Made by a program: the position numbers and the translations under genes
DNA from: Pseudanabaena biceps
GTDB lineage: Bacteria > Cyanobacteriota > Cyanobacteriia > Pseudanabaenales > Pseudanabaenaceae
Reading direction: 5' to 3'
Assembly (NCBI GenBank): GCA_013361095.1
Contig: JAATWA010000001.1
Location: 3,906,958 to 3,970,957 of the forward strand
Length of the DNA stretch: 64,000 nucleotides
Shown: one piece after another, positions 57,022 through 64,000 of the stretch
Position numbering within the stretch: position 1 is the first letter of the stretch
How the letters are laid out: the number at the start of each line of letters is the position of its first letter
The notes under the pieces: model-generated
What the model saw: only the letters and a program-made list of their open reading frames with translations
Databases searched by the model: none
What the model was told of the DNA's origin: nothing

Positions 57022-58714
57022 TTAATTAGCTGCTACTTGAAATGGTGCGACTCGCCATAGTTGATCTAGTTTTGCCGCAGGCATAGTCAGATAGAGAATA
57101 TCTCCTGCGCTGAGAGAAGCTTTGAGTAAATTCCATCCATGAATAGTTTGGCTAGCGGTTTCTATATAGAGAGGAACAAAATCTGCTTGAGTAGAGGCTT
57201 CACAAACAGGCTTGCCACAAAATGGATGGTTAGGGGTAATCATGGTGGCGATCGCTACCCATAGGCTGTCGGACACAATCCCATTCCCCAGAATGCGTCC
57301 CCCCAGAGCCGCCGAAGCAAAAGCGGGGGCGGCAATTTCAGGCGGACTAAGCACTGCTTCAAAATCAAACACTTCATGCGCCATACTCGCATAATAAGGA
57401 TCGTCATAACGGACAATCACCCGACAACGAGGGGCAATACCTTTAGCATTGAGGGCAATTTCTAGATTCGCCGTGTCATTACTTGTTAGAGCCAGCAAAC
57501 ATTCAGCTTTATCGAGATTTGCCGCCTTGAGGGTCGTGGGTAAGCTGGCATCACCATGAATCACAGGAATATTTTGCGATCGCACAGTATCAAGAAATCG
57601 ATTATTCAGGTCACGCTCAATAATCAACACCTCATAGCCATAACTAACTAGCTGCAATGCCGTTTGTACGCCGATGCTACCCAAGCCACACACCACAATA
57701 TGATTGCGTTGGGGTACTCGCGCTGCGTCCCAAAAATTTCTTAACCGTGAGCCTAAAATAAAATCGTTAAGAATCGCATAAAAAATGCCAACAACAGCCG
57801 TACCAATCAACATCATCACAATCGTAAATATTTTAATGCCATCGGCTGAATGTTCTACAACTTGCTCATTTCCACCTGCTCCCGTAATCATTCCGACTGA
57901 GAAATAGAGCGCGTCTACTAGCGAAACTTTCATCTGAAAACTGGTATATACCACCGTCGCCGAAAAAATAGTTAATAACAAAGCAATCGAAGTAAATAGA
58001 ACCGATTCGCCCATGTTCATGGAAATGACGAACTCCCAAGAAGAGCTTTGATATTTTTTGAAAAATTGGACGTGAGGCAGTTCTGACGCTGGGTTGTGTA
58101 CCAAGTAATAGGCGATCGCCAAACTGCAAGGTTCGACCATTTAGCACCGCACTAACCAGATCAATTTTACTTTCATCATTGGGTAAGTAATAGATCAACA
58201 TCCTTGTGCGATCTTCCCAAAACTCCGCCAGTGGCTTTCCCAACCAAGGATGGTTATCGTCAATATATTCTTCGTGGATTGGCCAAGTTTGATTAAACAA
58301 TCGCAACTGTCCGATCGCCTCACTGCCCATTGCGCTAAAAGCAAATACGGGAGCCGCCAGAGCCGCCACACTCATGGTCAAATGATTGGGCAGTGTTAGG
58401 TCTAGACGCACGCCTAAACTGGAATTAAATAACCGATTAATAATGCGGACACGGGGATTAAGGACTCTCGCCTGCATCAAGATGGTCAGATTACGAGTTT
58501 CATCAGCTCCCGCTAAAATCAATGTCTGAGCATCTCGAATTCCTGCGGCAAGTAAAGTTTCGGCAGCAGCCAAGTCACCAATAATAATTTCTGTATCATC
58601 CTGATGCATGGGGCGATCGTGAATTCCCAATACTAAGCAGCCCTGCTGTTTTAAGAGGCTTAAAATTTTGTAACCCGTCCGATCTAAACCACAGACAATA
58701 ATGCGGGGTTTCAT
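57022..58714 (-). pseudogene. RCK/TrkA-N channel protein split by a frameshift
   Basis: Two overlapping frames make one gene. Frame 1 (from 58714) gives TrkA-N (IIVCGLDRTGYKILSLL) and its C-terminal part up to GTQPSVRTASRPIFQK. Frame 2 then continues KYQSSSWEFVISMNMGESVL, the pore (SVGMITGAGGNEQVVEH, with a pore sequence unlike TVGYGD), then RCK-N 2 (HIVVCGLGSIGVQTALQLV) and TrkA-C to 57022. One extra base in a T6 run (about 58053-58058, + strand) would explain the break. Restored, the protein would have about 560 residues. Paralogous in plan to the 803-residue protein at 52573-54984. Confidence 0.8.
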
Positions 58715-59405
58715 TACTTATAGGCGATCGCGATCGCTACCCATAGACGATTAGCAACATTGTGAGCGATAGATGACATTGCGACTGTAGCTGATAACAC
58801 GAATCTGGTTTGCCTGTCTCATTTTTGGGCAAACTTGATAATCTAAATAAATTTAGGAATTCTAAGTACCTCGTCACAATAGAAACCAGAACCCAAAGAA
58901 GCTGATTCGCCCGCTTCGCGGGCGAATCAGCTTCTTTGGGTTTTATATTTAATTATGCCTACTTACTTAAAAATAAATCAAAATCACTGACTGTTTATTT
59001 TGCCCTGTAAGTTAGGAAGGCATAATTAGTAAGCCTGTTATATTCTCTATTTTTTGAGGTTTCAGATTGATATAAATTATATTTGCAATTTTTTTAGCAA
59101 TCCTTGCTATTAGATTAAAACTTAGATAGCAAGACTTGAGTTAGTTAGGACAAATCAAAACCCAAAAGATGAGGAGCAGTCACTTATCTTTTAGATTTTA
59201 TATTCTAAGCAACACTTTTATTGCTATAGCTTTATAGAGTTAGTATTTTACTAAATATTTATTTGCTAAGTAAGTAATTAGATATAGATGATAGTTAGCT
59301 GTAAATACAAATACAATGTAATGATTAGAAAAAAGTTTGACTAACAGTACAACTATCTTAGATACTAATATATAGTTATTAAAAAACAAAATTACTAAGA
59401 GCAAA
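58715..59405. other. Long AT-rich gap with two palindromic elements
   Basis: Contains a perfect GC-tipped palindrome (58890-58942, AACCCAAAGAAGCTGATTCG arms) and a decayed family D copy (about 59140-59230, TTAGGACAAATCAAAACCCA ... TTGCTATAGC). The remainder (58950-59130, 59240-59400) is very AT-rich with no gene. A 63-codon minus-strand frame is low-complexity and rejected. Confidence 0.65.
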
Positions 59406-59784
59406 TGGCAAAAGTAAAACAACCAGTTCAACTATCTGGTGAAGCATTACTAAAAAAGTTAAAGAACTAGATCATCTTTCAAAAGAAGAAAAAGCTAAGG
59501 CTTGCGGGTATGCAACAGTTACTAAAAACAACCAGTCTCGTGTCAACTTGATGAAGTTTTATAATGCCTTGATGGAGGCTGATGGCATTGAACTTGAATC
59601 GAAAGGTAGCGGCAAAGGGGGACGTAGTGCTAGTTATCGTGTCAGTGTTCAAAAAAATGGCAATCTACTAATCGGCTCAGCCTATACACAACTAATGGGT
59701 CTAAAGGCTGGTGACGAGTTAGAAATTCGCCTTGGACGCAAACATATTCACTTGCGTCAAGTTGGCGCAGATGATGAAGAGTAA
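59406..59784 (+). pseudogene. cyAbrB transcription factor gene with frameshift
   Basis: ATG at 59406 starts VKQPVQLSGEALLKK, then the frame is lost at an A-run (about 59453-59457). In the next frame it resumes KELDHLSKEEKAKACGYATV, then RVNLMKFYNALMEADGIELE, and ends with GNLLIGSAYTQLMGLKAGDE and LEIRLGRKHIHLRQV. This is the cyanobacterial AbrB (cyAbrB/CalA) family, about 126 residues when restored. It regulates carbon/nitrogen and bioenergetic genes and is reported essential in Synechocystis. Loss in vivo is therefore unlikely, and a sequencing error is a plausible cause. Confidence 0.85.
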
Positions 59785-59864
59785 TGCTAGGAGTTTAGGA
59801 ATAAGATCAAATTTTTTGATTATTCTAGCTACTCACTTCTCAGTCTAAAGATGCACAGTAAAAC

Positions 59865-59971
59865 CCAAGAATTAATGGTGTAGCGTAAAGCTCTACACCG
59901 TTAATTCTTGGATGTAAAAGAAATATTAGGGAGCTATAAGACAAGAGTAATTCATAAATTACTCTTGTCTT
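59865..59971. repeat. Palindrome and terminator between cyAbrB and recF
   Basis: 59865-59911: CCAAGAATTAATGGTGTAG arms with worn family B flank (GCTACTCACTTCTCAGT) to its left. 59939-59971: AGACAAGAGTAATT-CAT-AATTACTCTTGTCT with T-run on the complementary side, a probable recF terminator. Confidence 0.8.
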
Positions 59972-59976
59972 ATTTT

Positions 59977-61108
59977 TTAGGATACAATTTCACCTTTTTC
60001 TACTTGAAAAATTCGTGCAGAGTCAAGCCACTGGGCATCAAATGAACCAAGATGAGTTGTCGTAATAATTGTTTGCACGCGATCGCCAATTGCATTTAAT
60101 AGATGATCTTGTCTTTGGAGATCTAACTCCGCAAGGACATCATCTAATAACAGTATTGGAGGTTCCCCGATTACTGATTCTAACAACTCTAACTCGGCAA
60201 GTTTGAGGGCAAGTACTAAGGTTCTCTGCTGTCCCTGTGAGCCATACTCCCTAGCAGGGGTGTCATTAATTGTCAGTAAAACTTCATCACGATGCGGCCC
60301 TACTAAACTTGTACCTTGATGTTGTTCAATAATTGTTTTTTTGTAAAATCGCTTCAAAAAAATTCTGCTGCACAACTTCTACAGCTTGCATTGATGTAAA
60401 TGCAAATTTAGGGACATAGGTAATCTCCAAATATTCACCGCCGCCACTAATGGCTTGATGCCAATTACGAGCGATCGGTATTAATCTCTCCAAGAGTCGC
60501 GATCGCCTTCTAATTAGTCTTGTACCTGCTGTTACTAACTGAGCATCCCATAGAGCCATTTGTTGCGGTTCGTATTGAATAACTCCCTGCTTGATTGACT
60601 TTAAGAGAGCATTGCGCTGGCGTAAAACCTGATTATATTGCTGTAAAAGATTGATATAAATTGGTTCTAGTTGAATCAATACGGTATCTAACCAATTGCG
60701 GCGACTTTCTGGACTTCCCCTCACCAAATCTAGATCTAAACTAGAAAACATGACTGTATTCAGATTTCCTAAAAAATCTAAATGCTTAGCCTGATTCACT
60801 CCATTTACATTCAAGGTGCGTTTGCCACTTACCCGCATCCGCATCAATAACTCTACGGGGTAGCTCTCCACCGATCGCGATCGCTGACAAATTGCCCTAA
60901 TTTCGCCTACTGATTCACCATTTCGCACTAGGTCTCGGTCTTTACTAACCCGATGCGATCGCAGGGTCGCTAATAGCAAAACGGCTTCAAGCAAGTTGGA
61001 TTTGCCCTGAGCATTGTTGCCTACAATTACAGTTTTGGGCGCTGTGAAGGCAACTTCTTGATCGATGTAGTTGCGAAACTGCTTGATGTGGAGAGATTGG
61101 AGGTACAT
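59977..61108 (-). pseudogene. recF: recF, split by a frameshift
   Basis: RecF loads RecA at gaps (recombinational repair). From 61108: YLQSLHIKQFRNYIDQEVAF, Walker A IVGNNAQGKSNLLEAVLLLA, then normal RecF up to QQNFFEAILQK. The frame breaks at a T7 run (about 60336-60342, + strand) and resumes KTIIEQHQGTSLVGPHRDEV, signature YGSQGQQRTLVLALKLAELE, Walker B PPILLLDDVLAELDLQRQ, and TTTHLGSF to 59977. Six instead of seven bases would restore one frame. Apart from this, the gene is full length. Confidence 0.88.
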
Positions 61109-61191
61109 TCACGCAGGAAATGCTATTAGTCAGCATTCTAGAATACAGTGCTTTGAGCAAAACCAGAAAGATAGTGGCGGCGCTTCGCACT

Positions 61192-61250
61192 GTAAAACCC
61201 AATAAGATAGTGGCTGGACGATGCGCCGCCACTATCTTATTGGGTTTTAC
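61192..61250. repeat. Palindrome between recF and the hydrolase gene
   Basis: GTAAAACCCAATAAGATAGTGGC arms (written as two blocks: GTAAAACCCAATAAG and ATAGTGGC), partly broken tip. To its left is a partial second copy of the GATAGTGGCGGCGCTTCGC tip (about 61170-61188), so two elements seem to have recombined. It overlaps the 3' end of the hydrolase gene. Confidence 0.75.
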
Positions 61251-62132
61251 AGCACTTTTTGTAACCAGTGAATCACTAAAGCATTCACAATTTCGGGGCG
61301 ATCGTCATGGGGACAATGCCCTGTGTTGGGAATCGCGATTACTTGAATATCTTTAGTCTTGCTGGCTTCTGTATATACCTTTGCGCCATTAATCGGAGTC
61401 CAAGGATCAGCATCTCCCCACAAAACTAATAGAGGTTTATCCAGCTTTGCCAATAGCTCACTGGTTCTGGGGCCAGCAGGAGCCGTTAAAATTGAAGCAA
61501 ATACCTTTTGAGCGCCCTCATCACAGGATGGCTGATAGAGCATATCTACTAGCTCATCATCGATCGCCTGATGATTGCGATATACCTGACGCAACGAATT
61601 ACGAATATTACGTTTTTGGCGAACTTGATTGAATACAAACTTGCCCGTCACCTCTGAGCTAACTAATTTAGCAAATGCTCCCATCACCAATCGCAAAGGT
61701 AAATTTAACTCTTCAGGACGATGATTTAGACCACCTGCGGCATTGAGTAAAATCGCGCCGATCGCAATTTCGGGGACTATTAGTAGTGAGCATCAGAGCT
61801 AATAATGCCCCAATGGAATTACCGATAAATATGGCGGGTTTCTGGACTAATTCTTGATAAAAATCCCTGAGCAATTCTTCCCAAAGCTCCAAAGAATAGG
61901 CAAGATCAGGCTTATCTGAAGCGCCAAATCCCAATAAATCGATAGCAAATACCTGATAGCCAGCATTTGCCCATTCAGGAATATTTTTCTTCCAATGTCC
62001 GATTGATGCACCGAAACCATGAATAAGAACTAGCGGCTTACCTGTGCCAGTGACAGAATATTGAATCTGATATCCGCGCCATGTCCATTGTTTGCGTGTG
62101 GAGAAATCAGTCTGATTTTCGGTAATTAGCAC
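61247..62132 (-). pseudogene. Alpha/beta hydrolase, split by a frameshift
   Basis: From 62132: WRGYQIQYSVTGTGKPLVLIHGFGAS, nucleophile Ser in FIGNSIGALLALML. The frame breaks at a GGGG run (about 61772-61775, + strand; TNSPRNCD in place of an expected TNSPEIAIGAILLNAAGG) and resumes in the second frame at RLVMGAFAKLVSSEVTGK. Acid in LVLWGDADPWTP and catalytic His in PNTGHCPHDDRPE are present. One base less would restore an ORF of about 295 residues. Typical cyanobacterial alpha/beta-fold hydrolase, substrate unknown. Confidence 0.82.
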
Positions 62133-62253
62133 GGTGATTAATTAATACTTGTTTATTCCTGATTATATCGCGATCGCCTGTATGCCGCTCTCTGCCATAG
62201 GAATTATAAACAAGGAGCGGTTAGTGTGTCACATTTGTTGCAAGATTAAAACC

Positions 62254-62384
62254 CAAGGATTAGCGGCGCGAAGCGCCGCTAATCCTTGAGTGGCAAGGGA
62301 GTAAGAAAACAAAACCAATTTTGGGGTTTTCAGCGCCTTCGGCGCTGAAAACCCCAAAATTGGTTTCATAATGGGAATTGCTGA
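62254..62384. repeat. Family B and family C fragments upstream of the tldE-like gene
   Basis: 62254-62288: CAAGGATTAGCGGCGC-GAA tip with right flank TGGCAAGGGAGTAAG (family B arm). 62311-62367: single family C hairpin (AAAACCAATTTTGGGGTTTTC arms) followed by ATAATGGGAATTGCTGA, the family C right end. Confidence 0.83.
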
Positions 62385-62425
62385 TCATTTATCGATATAG
62401 GCGTTTTGGATTGTGTGTGAAATCA

Positions 62426-63781
62426 ATGACTAGACATCCCGAAGAAAAAAACTTAGAACCTTGCTTCTATCAACTTGTCAATCGCTTGACAGAAAGCCTG
62501 CAAAAACATGAATATCTTACGATTAGTCTCAGCAGTGAGCGCAGTCAATTTACGCGATTTAATAATGCAAAGGTTCGTCAGTCGGGAGTAGTCGCCGATG
62601 GAAATATCAAAATTGTCTTAATCGCCAATCAACGCGAAGCCTATGCTGCATTCCCCTTTACAGGTGACACAGTCATCGATTTAGAATCTGGACTATCCAG
62701 CTTGACTTATTTACGTCAAGAAGTTGCCCAACTTCCTGAAAATCCTTATCTCGTAATTCCCGAAAATGCAGGTTCCAGTCGTGAAGTCTATCAAGGCGAA
62801 TTATTAACACCAGAACAGGCGATCGCTAATATTTTAGAACCTAATATTGGCATTGATTTTACGGGCTTCTATGCGTCAGGTTCGATCATTCGCGCCAATG
62901 CTAACTCCGCAGGACAGAGGCATTGGTTTGCCACCGATTCTTTTTTTGTTGACTATTCCATGTTTGTGCAAACTGATTCGGGAGAGAAGGCAGTTAAAGG
63001 GATTTATGCAGGTAAAGATTGGCGATTAGAAGCTTATCAATCACAAATTAAACGTTCTCAACAGCAGCTACAAGCTTTATTGAAACCTAGTAAAACTATT
63101 GCACGCGGACAATATCACACTTATTTTGCCCCTGCGGCGGCGGCGGATCTATTTGACTTTTTAGCGGGGAGTGTGGGCGAGTCGAGCTTACAGCAGGGCA
63201 GTAGCGCTTTATTGAAGTTAAAAAATCAAGAGCGATCGCTATCTCCATTACTCTCTCTCAGCGAAAATTTTACCTATGGCAACGTTCCTCGTTTCAATGA
63301 CTTAGGCGAAACTTCTGCTGACCACTTGCCGATAATTACTAATGGAAGCTTGGTAAATACCTTAGTGAGTTCGCGTAGTGCTAAGGAATATGGCAAGCAG
63401 TCAAACGGCGCAGCATCTGGTGAATATATGCGATCGCCTGAAGTTGCATCAGGATGCTTAGCAGAAGCTGATATCCTCAAGCAATTAGATACGGGACTCT
63501 ATTTGTCAAATTTGCATTATCTCAATTGGAGCGATCGCAGTGGTGGTCGCATTACGGGTATGACTCGCTATGCCTGCTTTTGGGTGAAAAATGGCGAGTT
63601 TGTTGCACCTATTGAGAACCTTAGATTTGATGACAGTATTTATGATTTTTTAGGTGGAAATCTTGAGTCTATTACCAATTTTCGTGAGTTTATTGCCAAT
63701 ACTGGAACCTACGATAAGCGATCGCTTGGCGGTATTCTTGTCCCCGGAATTTTGATCAAAGATTTTAAATTCACCCTGTAA
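62426..63781 (+). CDS. TldE/PmbA-like metallopeptidase subunit
   Basis: From the ATG at 62426 (MTRHPEEKN) this is 451 residues. The N-terminal strand-helix region ends with FNNAKVRQSGVVADGNI. The C-terminal half has HLPIITNGSLVNTLVSSRSAKEYG and the LYLSNLHYLNWSDRSGGRITGMTRYACFWVKNGE block typical of TldD/TldE proteins. It lacks the HExxxH zinc motif of TldD, so it matches the TldE (PmbA) partner, which forms a heterodimer protease. No tldD neighbour here. Confidence 0.87.
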   Translation: MTRHPEEKNLEPCFYQLVNRLTESLQKHEYLTISLSSERSQFTRFNNAKVRQSGVVADGNIKIVLIANQREAYAAFPFTGDTVIDLESGLSSLTYLRQEVAQLPENPYLVIPENAGSSREVYQGELLTPEQAIANILEPNIGIDFTGFYASGSIIRANANSAGQRHWFATDSFFVDYSMFVQTDSGEKAVKGIYAGKDWRLEAYQSQIKRSQQQLQALLKPSKTIARGQYHTYFAPAAAADLFDFLAGSVGESSLQQGSSALLKLKNQERSLSPLLSLSENFTYGNVPRFNDLGETSADHLPIITNGSLVNTLVSSRSAKEYGKQSNGAASGEYMRSPEVASGCLAEADILKQLDTGLYLSNLHYLNWSDRSGGRITGMTRYACFWVKNGEFVAPIENLRFDDSIYDFLGGNLESITNFREFIANTGTYDKRSLGGILVPGILIKDFKFTL

Positions 63782-63789
63782 AACAATCA

Positions 63790-63842
63790 AACCCGAAAAG
63801 ATGAAAGGCGTCGCTTCGCGCCGCCTTTCATCTTTTCGGGTT
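63790..63842. repeat. Palindrome between tldE-like gene and thiE
   Basis: AACCCGAAAAGATGAAAGGCG arms (AACCCGAAAAGATG + AAAGGCG) with a TCGCTTCGCG tip. It abuts the thiE stop codon and can act as a terminator for both convergent genes. Confidence 0.83.
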
Positions 63843-64000
63843 TTACACAGGAACAGAGCAGAGCATTGATCGCATTTGCTTCGCAACCAGATCAGGTTGC
63901 GAAGCCTTCATCAAAGCTCTCACCACAGCAACTCGTTTCGCACCTGCGGCGATCGCATCATCTAGATTTTGTTCATCAATTCCGCCGATCGCGAACCAAG
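63843..64000 (-). CDS. thiE: Thiamine-phosphate synthase, C-terminal part
   Basis: The last 52 codons before the right edge, minus strand: WFAIGGIDEQNLDDAIAAGA then KRVAVVRALMKASQPDLVAK. FAIGGI and GA(K)RVAVVRA are the C-terminal motifs of ThiE (TIM barrel), which joins HMP-PP and HET-P into thiamine phosphate. The rest is outside the window. Confidence 0.85.
   Translation of the reverse strand, partial: WFAIGGIDEQNLDDAIAAGAKRVAVVRALMKASQPDLVAKQMRSMLCSVPV

Noticed and set aside
58000..58110. Programmed frameshift in the second channel gene
   Set aside because: Three neighbouring genes show the same kind of homopolymer break, and there is no slippery heptamer with a clear downstream pseudoknot, so error or decay is simpler.
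59240..59431. 63-codon minus-strand open frame
   Set aside because: Low-complexity translation of AT-rich DNA, overlapping the cyAbrB start.
1..64000. tRNA, rRNA or known small-RNA genes
   Set aside because: I looked for TTCGA-type T-loops and cloverleaf stems in the gaps and for the Yfr1 core motif and saw none; a covariance-model scan would be decisive.

Overview
This 64 kb window is cyanobacterial chromosome. It carries photosystem I genes (psaL, psaI), a ferredoxin-dependent glutamate synthase, an A2-type cytochrome c oxidase operon, a cyAbrB regulator, many cyanobacteria-only families (DUF2605, DUF2973, DUF1636) and very frequent HIP1 octamers (GCGATCGC). Moderate-to-low GC and a large load of palindromic elements between genes suggest a Pseudanabaena-like filamentous cyanobacterium; the genus is my inference, not something I could test.

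Layout. 0-9 kb: end of mazG, the DUF2605/DUF2973 pair, a DUF1636 protein, a fasciclin protein, a PATAN-receiver regulator, crtE with a DUF212 phosphatase-like gene, hisD and a cobD-like gene. 9-20 kb: glgB, a lipoprotein, ctaC-ctaD-ctaE followed by a cyanoexosortase on the minus strand, a lone amino-acid ABC permease and a DASH cryptochrome. 20-33 kb: glsF, an Hsp70-like protein, nth, psaL-psaI, a zinc-independent-type L36 gene, a wecA/tagO-like transferase and nurA. 33-37 kb: a SWIM protein and an SNF2 helicase. 37.8-43.3 kb is the accessory island: four type II toxin-antitoxin pairs, a lone DUF262-HNH nuclease gene, and decayed duplicated remnants of further modules (DUF433/DUF5615, DUF1016/YhcG, an antitoxin-like N-terminus). 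43-57 kb returns to housekeeping genes: xseAB, dus, a class I type phosphoribulokinase, hemB, pentapeptide and TPR proteins, a potassium-channel/RCK protein, cynS and a dCMP-deaminase-like gene. 57-62 kb holds four consecutive genes (a second RCK channel, cyAbrB, recF, an alpha/beta hydrolase), each split by one frameshift at or beside a homopolymer. The window ends with a TldE/PmbA-like gene and the 3' end of thiE.

Nearly every intergenic gap holds one or more long, almost perfect palindromes, about 55-60 in all. They usually have a GC-rich tip (GCGGCGC-TTCG-GCGCCGC or a variant) and fall into a few nested families, recognised by outer arms. Family A: ACAGCGCTTTGCGC / GCGCAAAGCGCTGT. Family B: ACTCCCTTCCCAG / CTGGGAAGGGAGT. 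Family C: GCAATTCTCATTAT / ATAATGAGAATTGC. Family D: TATAGCTA-GTCA arms with TAGGACAAATCAAAACC. Several overlap stop codons. A separate 135 bp element with a target duplication sits exactly on the stop codon of the dCMP-deaminase-like gene.

The strongest leads for follow-up are the modular nested palindromes, the DUF262-HNH gene in the toxin-antitoxin island, the cluster of homopolymer frameshifts, and the class I phosphoribulokinase. I saw no tRNA, rRNA, CRISPR array or transposase gene.
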